Shown: positions 45,100 to 53,843 of the stretch, in pieces | Numbering within the stretch: position 1 is the first letter of the stretch | Layout of the letters: every line of letters begins with the position of its first letter | From: Chlorohelix sp037138995 | GTDB taxonomy: Bacteria > Chloroflexota > Chloroflexia > Chloroheliales > Chloroheliaceae | Length of the DNA stretch: 64,000 nucleotides | Direction of reading: 5' to 3' | Assembly (NCBI RefSeq): GCF_037138995.1 | Contig: NZ_JBAXHI010000023.1 | Location: 1 to 64,000 of the forward strand | The notes under the pieces: generated by a model | Told to the model about the DNA's origin: nothing | The model's database searches: none | The model's input: the letters and a program-made list of their open reading frames with translations, nothing else | Translations under genes and position numbers: made by a program

Positions 45100-46110
45100 A
45101 TGAGTATAAGCGCAACCTACATCGGGAAAATTCGCGGGATGCAGCAAATGGCTAATGAAAAAGGCATCATTACCGTAACTGCAATTGACCATCGCGGCTC
45201 GTTGAAAAAATCACTTCAGGCTGCTATGCCGAATATCAAAGTAGGTTACACTGAAGTAGTGACCGAAAAGCTTCGAATGACCCGTGTTTTTGCCCCTCAT
45301 TCCAGCGCCATTCTCGTTGACCCTGTGTATGGAGCCAGTCAGATAGTTGCATCTGGGGCGCTTCCCGGAAACACCGGGTTGCTTGTATCATTGGAAGAAT
45401 CGGGCTATGATGGCACTGACGAGGCACGTATCACCCCAATTACCGAAGGTTGGAGCATACCAAAAATCAAGAGCATGGGTGCGGCAGCAGTAAAGCTATT
45501 GCTTTATTATCACCCAAATTCCGCAGTAGCCGCCCAACAAGAAGAACTGGTGGTTAGAGTAGCCGAAGAATGTCGCCAACACGACATCGCGCTCTTGCTT
45601 GAGCCAATGTCTTATCCAATAATTAAAGGGCAGAAAAAGGAATCGGCTGAATTTGCCGCTGACAAACCGCAAGTTGTACTCGAATCAGCCCGCCGCTTGT
45701 CCGGTTTGGGTATTGATTTGTTGAAAGCCGAGTTTCCGTCTGACCCACATTTTGAAAAAGATGAAAACAAGATGCGGGCGTATTGCCGCGAATTGACTGC
45801 AATATCCCCGGTTCCTTGGGTAATTCTGAGCGCGGCTGAAAACTTCGACACCTTCCAAGGTCTGGTCGAAATTGCTTGTGAAGAGGGAGCGAGCGGATTT
45901 TTGGTAGGACGCGCCATCTGGCAGGAAGGTATGACTCTTGGAACGGCTGAAGAACGACAGAACTTCCTAGAAACTACCGCCATAAGCCGGTTAGGAATTT
46001 TAAGTTCTATTGCTAATTACCGCGCCACCCCTTGGAATGCACGCTACACCAACCTGTCTATTGAGGAAGGCTGGCATAAAACATATAGTGCAGAAGCAGT
46101 TGCAATATGA
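45100..46110 (+). CDS. Class I (LacD-type) fructose/tagatose bisphosphate aldolase
   Basis: The start is ATG 45100 (AAGGAGAA upstream). The 336-residue protein belongs to the DeoC/LacD aldolase family: TAIDHRGSL at 27-35, LLEPMSYP near 166-173 (acid/base Glu 168) and Schiff-base lysine in DLLKAEFP (Lys 209). LacD enzymes split tagatose 1,6-bisphosphate but also accept fructose 1,6-bisphosphate with loose stereocontrol. First in a Calvin operon, it most likely joins triose phosphates to fructose bisphosphate and perhaps sedoheptulose bisphosphate. It overlaps the next gene by four bases. Confidence 0.85.
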   Translation: MSISATYIGKIRGMQQMANEKGIITVTAIDHRGSLKKSLQAAMPNIKVGYTEVVTEKLRMTRVFAPHSSAILVDPVYGASQIVASGALPGNTGLLVSLEESGYDGTDEARITPITEGWSIPKIKSMGAAAVKLLLYYHPNSAVAAQQEELVVRVAEECRQHDIALLLEPMSYPIIKGQKKESAEFAADKPQVVLESARRLSGLGIDLLKAEFPSDPHFEKDENKMRAYCRELTAISPVPWVILSAAENFDTFQGLVEIACEEGASGFLVGRAIWQEGMTLGTAEERQNFLETTAISRLGILSSIANYRATPWNARYTNLSIEEGWHKTYSAEAVAI

Positions 46111-47138
46111 CATACGCTTACGAGGCAACCACTCGAATTAACCACCTAGGTTTGGAGTTGGTAAAGGTTACCGAAATGGCTGCACTTGAAGCGTCTAGGT
46201 GGTTTGGAAAAGGAAACGCAGAAGCGGCTTATCAGGCGGCAACCGAAGAAATGCTTCGTTCCCTCGAAAAGCTGGCGATAGAAAATATGGTGGTGCTAAC
46301 CCCCGAAAATAACAGCTATTTGAATAATACTCGGAAAATTGGAGTAGCAAGTAGCGCCGAAAAAGAGCTAATTATACAGCCACTCGAAAATGTGGAAGCT
46401 CTAGCAAAAGGTATGCCCAATGCAATCTCAGTAGCAGCGTTGGCAGGAAAAAACAGCTTTTTCTCTACTAATCCTGTACAACACATAGAACGGATAGCAG
46501 TGGGCGCTACTGCCAAAGGCGCAATTAATCTTAATGCTCCTTTGGCAACAAATCTCAATAAGGTTGCGGAGAAACTTGGTAAGGATATTTCAGCATTAAA
46601 CGTAGCCATCCTTAACAAACATTTCAATCAGACTACGATTGAAACCGTAAGAACTCAGGGTGCCAGAGTAATCCTTTTTGACGAAGGCGAAATCAAGTTC
46701 GGCTTACTAGCCGGATTACGTGGTCATGGTGTTGATATGCTGGCAGGAATTGCCAGTTCTACCGGAACTCTCATCAGCGCCTGCGCTCTCAAAGCGATGG
46801 GCGGAGAAATGCTGGGGCGGCTGGCTCCTCAAAATCCGATAGAATACACTCGCGCACTTGATGCCAACATTGATCTCGAAAGCATTCTGGATATAGATAC
46901 TCTGGTAAAAGGTCAGGAATTATATTTTGCTGCTACAGGTATAACCGACAGTGTGCTACTTGCAGGAGTAAAATATAGAGGTAGTGGCGCATTCACTCAT
47001 TCGTTAATGCTTAATTCCGGCGCTGATGTGAATTTGAAGCACATCAAAACCGAGCATAGCTGGAACAAATTATGGCAATTAGTTTCAGGCAATAAAATAA
47101 GAGAGATAGAAGACCCATTCGGGTTTATAATTGGATAA
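46107..47138 (+). CDS. GlpX-like (class II FBPase family) protein with degenerate active site
   Basis: The 343-residue protein aligns end to end with E. coli GlpX (VTEMAALEASRWFGKG at 21-36, HIERIAVGATAKGAINLN, YFAATGITD). However, four of the five metal ligands of GlpX are replaced. By alignment Asp33 is Tyr 42, Glu57 is Pro 66, Asp85 is Gln 91 and Glu213 is Gly 220; only Glu88 (Glu 94) remains. The catalytic Asp61 is Ser 70. The usual GEGE, DPxEGT and GGAPEG motifs read TPEN, QPLENV and SSTGT. Phosphatase activity by the known mechanism is therefore unlikely. Its place between aldolase and prk, with four-base coupling, implies a kept role, perhaps regulatory or scaffold. Confidence 0.82.
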   Translation: MTYAYEATTRINHLGLELVKVTEMAALEASRWFGKGNAEAAYQAATEEMLRSLEKLAIENMVVLTPENNSYLNNTRKIGVASSAEKELIIQPLENVEALAKGMPNAISVAALAGKNSFFSTNPVQHIERIAVGATAKGAINLNAPLATNLNKVAEKLGKDISALNVAILNKHFNQTTIETVRTQGARVILFDEGEIKFGLLAGLRGHGVDMLAGIASSTGTLISACALKAMGGEMLGRLAPQNPIEYTRALDANIDLESILDIDTLVKGQELYFAATGITDSVLLAGVKYRGSGAFTHSLMLNSGADVNLKHIKTEHSWNKLWQLVSGNKIREIEDPFGFIIG

Positions 47139-47155
47139 GGAAAGGGGTAGAAAGA

Positions 47156-48133
47156 ATGGAATTGGATGTTTCAGCGAAAAGACCGGTAATGTTAGGGGTC
47201 GTAGGGGATAGCGCAACAGGCAAAACTACTCTTACTCAGGGCATTGAGCAACTGTTAGGACCAGAGCGAGTAACGGTTATCTGCGTGGATGACTACCACA
47301 AATACAATCGCCAGCAGCGCAAGGTTGTGGATTTAACTCCATTACACCCCGAGTGCAATTATATGGATATTATGGAGCAGCATTTGAAACTGCTCAAAGA
47401 AGGCAAGCCAATCCTTAAGCCGGTTTATAACCACAGTCGGGGCGATTTTGACCCACCTGTGTATATACAACCCGCTGAATACGTCATTATTGACGGTTTG
47501 CTGGCTTATCACACCAAAGAAATGCGCGAAGTGTTTGATATTCGCCTATTCTTAGACCCCTCTGAAGATTTGAGACGGCGATGGAAAATAACCCGTGATA
47601 CTACCAAACGCGGTTATACCGAAGAGGCAGTGCTGGCAGATTTAGATAAACGTGAGCCAGATTCACAAGCGTTTATTCGCCCACAAAGAGCTTTTGCCGA
47701 TACCATAGTGCGCTTTTACTCTGACCCGAATAACGAGGGTGGCTCGGATTCCTTCCTAAATGTGAAGCTAACTATGACGGGTAATTTGCAGCATCCCGAC
47801 TTTAGCAAGGTTGTAACTCGCCCTGATGGTTCGGGTGGTGTGCGCCTGTCTATGGGACGTGAAAGCGGAAAAGTTGCCGAATTTGTTGATATTTTTGGCT
47901 ATATCACAGAAGAAAAAGCTCTGAAACTAGAGCGCTATATCATTGAGGAACTCCATCTGACCGGACATAACTTGGAAGAGGAGTTAGGTCAATATACCGC
48001 TGGTCTTGTTACCAGACGCAGCCACCCGCTCGCCTTGACTCAGTTGTTCCTAGTTTATCACTTATTGCGAGCACGCAAACCGGCAACCAAGCCTTCAACT
48101 GGTACTATAGCAGCCGAAGGTTTCGCCAGATGA
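47156..48133 (+). CDS. prk: Phosphoribulokinase
   Basis: A 325-residue kinase with Walker A GDSATGKTT (17-25), the substrate-binding VDDYHKYNRQQRK (44-56) and DGLLAYHTKEMREVFDIRLF. It makes ribulose 1,5-bisphosphate from ribulose 5-phosphate and ATP, the step special to the Calvin cycle. Length and motifs fit the plant/cyanobacterial type more than the shorter proteobacterial octameric type. GGAAAGGGG precedes the start and the end overlaps tkt by four bases. Confidence 0.95.
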   Translation: MELDVSAKRPVMLGVVGDSATGKTTLTQGIEQLLGPERVTVICVDDYHKYNRQQRKVVDLTPLHPECNYMDIMEQHLKLLKEGKPILKPVYNHSRGDFDPPVYIQPAEYVIIDGLLAYHTKEMREVFDIRLFLDPSEDLRRRWKITRDTTKRGYTEEAVLADLDKREPDSQAFIRPQRAFADTIVRFYSDPNNEGGSDSFLNVKLTMTGNLQHPDFSKVVTRPDGSGGVRLSMGRESGKVAEFVDIFGYITEEKALKLERYIIEELHLTGHNLEEELGQYTAGLVTRRSHPLALTQLFLVYHLLRARKPATKPSTGTIAAEGFAR

Positions 48134-50160
48134 ACGTATCCGAACAGATAGGCAAGGTAACAGAAAACAGCGCTTTTGAAAATCTGTGTGTAAACGCAAT
48201 CAGGGCGCTGGCTATTGATGGAGTACAAAAGGCAAATTCCGGTCATCCCGGTGCGCCTTTAGGTATGGCGCCAATGGCATATGTGCTTTGGACCAGACAC
48301 ATGCGCTTCAATCCTACAGACCCTCAATGGGCTAATCGGGATAGGTTTGTACTATCGGCTGGGCATGCTTCTATGTTATTATATAGCTTGCTATACCTGA
48401 ACGGCTTCGATTTACCGTTGGAACAGCTAAAAACCTTCCGGCAATGGGGAAGCCTTACTCCCGGTCACCCGGAGTATGGGCTTACTGCCGGGGTTGAAAC
48501 CACCACCGGGCCGCTTGGTCAGGGTTTAGCAACTGCCGTTGGTATGGCTATGGCAGAACGGTGGAAAGCCGCCCGTTTCAACCGGGATGGAAATACACTG
48601 GTAAATCACTACACTTATGTGATTTGCTCCGATGGCGACCTGATGGAAGGCATCTCACACGAAGCCGGCGCGCTTGCAGGGCATCTGAAATTGGGCAAGT
48701 TGATTTGCTTATGGGATGATAACCATATTACAATTGAAGGGGATATTGAAGTTGCCAGCAGTGAGGATGTGCTGGCACGCTTCGAGAGCTACGGTTGGCA
48801 TGTGAGTCGTGTTTCAGATGGTAACAACCTAGAGGCAATTGATCGTGCTGTTACTGAAGCACAATCAATTGAAAATCGCCCTTCGTTAATCGCTGTACGA
48901 ACCGAAATCGGATACGGTAGCCCGAACAAACATGGTAGCCACGAATCGCATGGCGCACCGCTTGGCGAGGAAGAAGTTAAACTAACCAAACAAGCGTTAG
49001 GCTATCCTTCTACTGAGCCATTCTTTGTACCTGATGAAGCTCTGGCGTTTTTCAGGCAAGCAATCGGGAAAGGCGCACAATTGCAATCCGAATGGCTGGC
49101 AAAGCTGGATAAATATTCGCAAGAATATCCTACGCTTGCCGCCGAATGGAACGCGCTATTATCAGGCGCTCTACCGGATGGTTGGGATGAGAATTTGCCT
49201 GAGTTTGCTGTCGGAACCGAAGTTGCTACCCGCGTAGCATCCGGCAAAGCTTTGAACGCCTTAGCGCCGAAACTGCCCAGTTTGCTGGGTGGCTCAGCCG
49301 ACCTTGCTCCTTCCAATAACACGGAAATAAAAGGTTTTGGTGATTTTAGCGCTAGCGATTACAGCGGGCGAAATTTACACTTTGGTATTCGTGAGCATGC
49401 GATGGGTGCAGCATTGAATGGAATGTCTTTACATGGAGGATTACGTCCTTATGGCGCAACCTTCCTGATATTCTCAGACTATGTTCGCCCAGCGATAAGG
49501 CTTTCCGCCCTGATGCACCAGCCCGTAGTATATATTTTCACTCACGATAGCATCGGGTTGGGTGAAGATGGACCTACCCACCAACCGATTGAACAGATAG
49601 CCGCGTTACGGGCAATACCCAATCTGGTGGTTTTGCGTCCGGCAGATGCAAACGAAACAATCGAAGCATGGCGCATTGCCTTGAAACGAAAGAACGGACC
49701 ATCTACAATAATACTCAGTCGCCAGAACCTTCCGGTAGCAGCAAAAGCAACCGGACCGGGAACGGCAGAACAGGGCGCATATGTAGTGGCGGATGCCAGC
49801 AGCGGTAATCCCGAACTAATCCTGCTAGGAAGCGGTTCGGAAGTCTCATTGTGTCTTGAGGCACGACTCTTGTTGGAAGCACAGGGTATTAGGACGCGAG
49901 TGGTATCAATGCTCAGTATGGAATTGTTTTTGGCACAAAGCAAAGAATATCGCGAAACTATTTTGCCTTCTGCGGTTAGAGCGCGTCTAGCAGTTGAAAC
50001 AGCTATCGCGCAAGGTTGGGAACGCTTCACCGGGATTGATGGGGAAGTTATCAGCCTAGAACATTTTGGGGCTTCCGCTCCATACAAAGTGCTGCTGCGT
50101 GAGTTCGGTTTCACTTCGAACAATGTTGTAGCAAAAGCTCTCGAATTGGTAAAAAAATAA
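48130..50160 (+). CDS. tkt: Transketolase
   Basis: A 676-residue full-length transketolase. The N-terminal part has ANSGHPGAPLGMAPMAYVLW, and the thiamine-diphosphate motif is GDGDLMEGISHEAGAL-like (CSDGDLMEGISHEAGALAG). The middle domain has the catalytic region GIREHAMGAALNG, and THDSIGLGEDGPTHQP is also clear. It interconverts sugar phosphates in the regeneration part of the Calvin cycle and in the pentose phosphate pathway. It is coupled to prk by an ATGA overlap. Confidence 0.97.
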   Translation: MNVSEQIGKVTENSAFENLCVNAIRALAIDGVQKANSGHPGAPLGMAPMAYVLWTRHMRFNPTDPQWANRDRFVLSAGHASMLLYSLLYLNGFDLPLEQLKTFRQWGSLTPGHPEYGLTAGVETTTGPLGQGLATAVGMAMAERWKAARFNRDGNTLVNHYTYVICSDGDLMEGISHEAGALAGHLKLGKLICLWDDNHITIEGDIEVASSEDVLARFESYGWHVSRVSDGNNLEAIDRAVTEAQSIENRPSLIAVRTEIGYGSPNKHGSHESHGAPLGEEEVKLTKQALGYPSTEPFFVPDEALAFFRQAIGKGAQLQSEWLAKLDKYSQEYPTLAAEWNALLSGALPDGWDENLPEFAVGTEVATRVASGKALNALAPKLPSLLGGSADLAPSNNTEIKGFGDFSASDYSGRNLHFGIREHAMGAALNGMSLHGGLRPYGATFLIFSDYVRPAIRLSALMHQPVVYIFTHDSIGLGEDGPTHQPIEQIAALRAIPNLVVLRPADANETIEAWRIALKRKNGPSTIILSRQNLPVAAKATGPGTAEQGAYVVADASSGNPELILLGSGSEVSLCLEARLLLEAQGIRTRVVSMLSMELFLAQSKEYRETILPSAVRARLAVETAIAQGWERFTGIDGEVISLEHFGASAPYKVLLREFGFTSNNVVAKALELVKK

Positions 50161-50188
50161 GTAGCATTTTATTTTCGGAGTAATAAGA

Positions 50189-51292
50189 ATGCGAATAGGA
50201 ATTAACGGCTTTGGACGGATCGGCAGACTAATCATACGATCCGCTATCTCTCGCGGTATAGACCTTGATATAGTAGCAATTAATGATCGAGGCGAAGCAG
50301 ATATTAATGCTCACATGCTTCAATATGACTCGACTTACGGGCCATTCACCGGAAGTGTGGAAGTATTAAATAACAAAATTGTTGTCAACGGACATCCAAT
50401 CGAAATTAGCTCTCATACCAACCCTCTCGAAATCCCTTGGAAGGATTATGGAGTTGACCTCGTAATCGAGTCAACTGGCGTTTTTACCAACGCCGATAAA
50501 GCTGCCGCTCACATCCAAGCAGGGGCTGAAAGAGTCTTGATAACTGCACCCAGCAATGGAGCAGATATTACGATTGTAATGGGCGTTAACGAAACCGATT
50601 ACCACCCGGATAGTCACGAAATCGTTTCGGCGGCATCCTGCACCACCAACGCACTCGCGCCTGTAGCTAATGTCTTGCATCGCGAATTCGGTATCAGAAG
50701 CGGAATGATGTCCACCATCCATTCCTATACCAACGACCAGCGTATCCTTGACCGTAGCCACAAAGACCCGCGACGTGCCAGAGCAGGGGCAGCTAACATC
50801 ATCCCTACTTCTACCGGCGCTACCAAAGCGTTAGGCACAGTAATACCGGCTCTAGCAGGGCGTTTGAACGGTATGTCGTATCGCGTCCCAACCCTGACGG
50901 TTTCGTTGGTGGATTTAGCAGTCAATCTGGAACGCAAAACTAATGTTAAAGAGATTAACAAAGTGCTGCAGGAAGCTGCTGAAGGCGAGTTAAAGGGTAT
51001 TATGGGCTTTACCAACCTTGCGCTTGTTTCCAGCGATTTTAGAGGCGATAGCCATTCTGGAGTGGTGGACGGAGCCAGCACCGCAATTATGGAGAGTGAA
51101 AATCTCGCCAGAATAGTGGTTTGGTACGACAACGAATGGGGCTATGCCAGCCGTATCGTAGATTTGGCTGCCTATATCCAAGCACATGAAGGAGATGCCG
51201 AAGCACCGCATCGTACCTATTCAGTCGAAAAAGAAGGGCTGGATAGAGCGTTGGTAATGGGTGGGTTCGCGCCCGAAAGCCCGCCGCTATAA
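50189..51292 (+). CDS. gap: Glyceraldehyde-3-phosphate dehydrogenase, type I
   Basis: A 367-residue enzyme starting 28 bases after tkt. The NAD(P)-binding GINGFGRIGR is at 4-13 and the catalytic cysteine is in SAASCTTNALAP (Cys 151). The C-terminal substrate domain is conserved (STGATKALGTVIPAL, WYDNEWGYASR). About 30 residues follow the usual end, which is longer than the standard 330-340 and contains no cysteine pair like that of plant GapB. In this operon it should act in the reducing direction; phosphoglycerate kinase is not encoded here. Confidence 0.96.
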   Translation: MRIGINGFGRIGRLIIRSAISRGIDLDIVAINDRGEADINAHMLQYDSTYGPFTGSVEVLNNKIVVNGHPIEISSHTNPLEIPWKDYGVDLVIESTGVFTNADKAAAHIQAGAERVLITAPSNGADITIVMGVNETDYHPDSHEIVSAASCTTNALAPVANVLHREFGIRSGMMSTIHSYTNDQRILDRSHKDPRRARAGAANIIPTSTGATKALGTVIPALAGRLNGMSYRVPTLTVSLVDLAVNLERKTNVKEINKVLQEAAEGELKGIMGFTNLALVSSDFRGDSHSGVVDGASTAIMESENLARIVVWYDNEWGYASRIVDLAAYIQAHEGDAEAPHRTYSVEKEGLDRALVMGGFAPESPPL

Positions 51293-51329
51293 TATCGCCA
51301 CGAAGTATTAAAAGGCATCAAACAGTTAT

Positions 51330-51375
51330 ATTCTGAGGTGAAGCTGGAAATTATTGTGCTGGCTCACCTCAGAAT
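51330..51375 (+). terminator. Perfect 12-bp hairpin between gap and rpe
   Basis: ATTCTGAGGTGA (51330-51341) pairs perfectly with TCACCTCAGAAT (51364-51375) around a 22-base loop. No T run follows, so it may be a processing or stabilising site, or a partial terminator dividing the operon into aldolase-gap and rpe-rbcL parts. Confidence 0.5.
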
Positions 51376-51503
51376 AATTCACAGATTAGCTTCCGCGAGA
51401 TAAAAGATTCAGTCTGAACCTCATTCGGTTTATCTAAAATATAAAATAGCCCGGCAACAGCTATGACGCTGGCTTTACCTGATTAATTCGAGAGGTGCTT
51501 ACT

Positions 51504-52184
51504 ATGCCCAATAGTTTCAAGTTAGCTCCTTCAATTCTTTCTGCCGATTTCGCCCGACTTGGCAGTCAGGTTGCGGAAGTAATACAAGCAGGCGCAGATT
51601 ATATTCACATTGATGTTATGGATGGACATTTCGTCCCTAATATTACAATTGGACCGCTGATTGTAGAGGCAATAAGAGGTGTCACCGCCGCAACCTTCGA
51701 CACCCATTTGATGATAGAAAAGCCAGAACGCTACATCGAAAGCTTTGCAAAAGCCGGTTCCAATATCATTACTGTGCATGCGGAAACTTGCCCCCATCTG
51801 CATCGCACCGTCCAGCAAATACATGCAAGCGGAGCCAAAGCAGGTGTTTCGCTCAATCCTTCCACTCCTCTTTCGGTACTGGAAGAAATTTTACCCTACA
51901 TTGATTTGGTTTTAATCATGAGCGTTAACCCGGGTTTTGGCGGTCAAGCGTTTATAAAAACCTCTGTTGATAAAATCAGGCGCTGTTGGGAGTTAATCCA
52001 AAGAGTAAAGCCCGGCGTAGAGCTTGAAGTTGATGGTGGCATTAACGCCTCTAATATTCGTGAGGTAGTAGAAGCAGGCGCTAATGTGATTGTGGCAGGT
52101 TCGGCTGTTTTTAACAAGCAGCGTGGAGTTAATGAAACGGTTGCCGAATTACGGGCAGCCTGCAATGCAGCACTACTAGCTTGA
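51504..52184 (+). CDS. rpe: Ribulose-phosphate 3-epimerase
   Basis: The start is ATG 51504 (GAGAGG upstream) rather than the GTG nine bases earlier. A 226-residue TIM barrel with LAPSILSADFARL, HIDVMDGHFVPNITIG, MSVNPGFGGQ and VDGGINASN, which hold the metal histidines and two catalytic aspartates. It supplies ribulose 5-phosphate to phosphoribulokinase. It is preceded by a 211-base gap with a hairpin and may have its own promoter. Confidence 0.97.
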   Translation: MPNSFKLAPSILSADFARLGSQVAEVIQAGADYIHIDVMDGHFVPNITIGPLIVEAIRGVTAATFDTHLMIEKPERYIESFAKAGSNIITVHAETCPHLHRTVQQIHASGAKAGVSLNPSTPLSVLEEILPYIDLVLIMSVNPGFGGQAFIKTSVDKIRRCWELIQRVKPGVELEVDGGINASNIREVVEAGANVIVAGSAVFNKQRGVNETVAELRAACNAALLA

Positions 52185-52237
52185 TATTTCTTTATATAGA
52201 GAATAATCTATAGAAAATATCAATTTCTAGGTCTAGT

Positions 52238-52263
52238 AACTATAAGTAGTTTATGTTATAGTT
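52238..52263. promoter_or_regulatory. Inverted repeat upstream of rbcL, candidate CbbR site
   Basis: AACTATAA (52238-52245) and TTATAGTT (52256-52263) form a perfect eight-base dyad with a ten-base spacer, 100 bases before the rbcL start. The 178-base gap before rbcL and this dyad suggest that rbcL has a promoter separate from the upstream operon. No clean -35/-10 pair is seen. Confidence 0.4.
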
Positions 52264-52362
52264 TTCCTATACAAATAAAGTGCTGCGACGATAATTTTTG
52301 GAAATTTATACCGGCTGGCAAACATATGCCCGCTGACACATTATTGAAGGAGTAATAACAGG

Positions 52363-53823
52363 ATGGCTGTGCAAGATGGAAAAAGTACTCAGAACCAGTT
52401 GTTCAGCGCGGGAGTGCGCGAGTATCGCACTATGGGCTACCTCAATCTTAGCTATGTTCCAAAAGATAGCGATGTGCTTGCCGCCTTCCGCGTAACTCCG
52501 CAGCCCGGTGTGCCGATTGAAGAAGCTGCTGCTGCTGTTGCGGGCGAAAGCTCAACCGCTACTTGGACGGTAGTTTGGACTGACAGACTGACCAACCTTG
52601 AGCGGTATCAGGCAAAATGCTACAATATTGAGCCTGTACCGGGAAATGATAACCAATTCATTGCTTACATTGCTTATGACTTGGCTCTTTTCGAAGAAGG
52701 TTCGATTGCCAACCTGTCATCTTCTATTGTCGGCAACGTTTTCGGTTTCAAACCCCTGCAAGCCCTACGCCTAGAAGACATGCGTATCCCAACCCAATAC
52801 ATTAAGACTTTCCAGGGTTCTCCGCATGGTATTCAGGTAGAACGCGATAAGCTAAACAAATATGGTCGTCCTTTACTGGGCGCAACCGTAAAACCTAAGC
52901 TTGGTCTTTCCGGCAGAAACTACGGGCGTGTAGTTTATGAAGGTTTACGCGGCGGTTTGGACTTCACCAAAGACGATGAGAACATCGGTAGCCAGCCTTT
53001 TATGCGCTGGAGAGAGCGTTTCCTGTTTTGCCAGGAAGCCACTGCTAAAGCGGAAGCGGAAACCGGAGAGCAGAAAGGTCACTATATGAACGTGACCGCT
53101 GGTACTATCGAGGAAATGTACAAAAGAGCCGAATTTGCCAAAGAAATCGGCGCTAAAGTAATTATGTCAGACTTCCTGACAATGGGCTGGTCGGCTCACA
53201 CCTCGTTGTCAATTTGGGCGCGTGAAAACGGAATGCTGCTGCACTGCCACCGCGCAATGCACGCCGTAATGGATCGCCAGAAGAATCACGGCATCAGCTT
53301 CAAGGTGCTGGCTAAATGGCTCCGCTTGGCTGGTGGCGATCACCTCCACACCGGTACCGTTTTTGGTAAATTGGAAGGCGACCGAACTCTAGTATCAGGC
53401 GTATCTGACCTTTTGCGCGAAAACCATATAGAGCAAGACCCTACTCGCGGTCTCTACTTCACCCAAGATTGGGCAGATATTGCGACCGTAATGCCGGTAG
53501 CCTCTGGTGGTATCCACGTAGGTCACGTTGCTCGCCTATTGGATTTGTATGGAGATGATGTTATCATGCAGTTCGGTGGTGGCACTTTCGGACATCCTCT
53601 AGGTATTGCGGCGGGCGCTACTGCTAACCGCGTTGCTTTGGAAGCGATGGTACAGGCTCGCAACTCAGGTCGGGATTACTTGGCAGACGACAAAGACATC
53701 CTTGAAGAAGCAGCTCGAAATTCACCCGAATTGGCGGCAGCTATGGATGTTTGGAAAGATATAGAGTTTAATTACACCTCAACTGATACTCCAGATGCGG
53801 TGGTAACTCCAACTAACCAGTAA
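52363..53823 (+). CDS. rbcL: RuBisCO large subunit, form I
   Basis: The 486-residue protein carries all catalytic residues at spinach numbering plus two: Glu 62, Asn 125, Lys 177, carbamylated Lys 203 with Asp 205 and Glu 206 (TKDDEN), His 296 area (HCHRAMH), His 329 and loop-6 Lys 336 (FGKLEGD). It fixes CO2 onto ribulose bisphosphate. Red-type features are IMSDFLTMGW and the tail WKDIEFNYTSTDTPDAV, which CbbX would grip. After loop 6 it reads more like green types (LLRENHIEQDPTRGLYFTQDW). This mixture suggests a deep branch near the red IC/ID group. GAAGGAG precedes the start. Confidence 0.97.
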   Translation: MAVQDGKSTQNQLFSAGVREYRTMGYLNLSYVPKDSDVLAAFRVTPQPGVPIEEAAAAVAGESSTATWTVVWTDRLTNLERYQAKCYNIEPVPGNDNQFIAYIAYDLALFEEGSIANLSSSIVGNVFGFKPLQALRLEDMRIPTQYIKTFQGSPHGIQVERDKLNKYGRPLLGATVKPKLGLSGRNYGRVVYEGLRGGLDFTKDDENIGSQPFMRWRERFLFCQEATAKAEAETGEQKGHYMNVTAGTIEEMYKRAEFAKEIGAKVIMSDFLTMGWSAHTSLSIWARENGMLLHCHRAMHAVMDRQKNHGISFKVLAKWLRLAGGDHLHTGTVFGKLEGDRTLVSGVSDLLRENHIEQDPTRGLYFTQDWADIATVMPVASGGIHVGHVARLLDLYGDDVIMQFGGGTFGHPLGIAAGATANRVALEAMVQARNSGRDYLADDKDILEEAARNSPELAAAMDVWKDIEFNYTSTDTPDAVVTPTNQ

Positions 53824-53843
53824 TTTTAACGGGAAAGGTAAAT

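Noticed and set aside
46107..47138. Annotating the GlpX homologue simply as fructose-1,6-bisphosphatase
   Set aside because: The fold matches but four metal ligands and the catalytic aspartate are replaced, so the name would overstate what the sequence supports.
52363..53823. Form I' RuBisCO that works without a small subunit
   Set aside because: No rbcS follows rbcL, which first suggested this, but a clear rbcS next to cbbX was found in the same locus.
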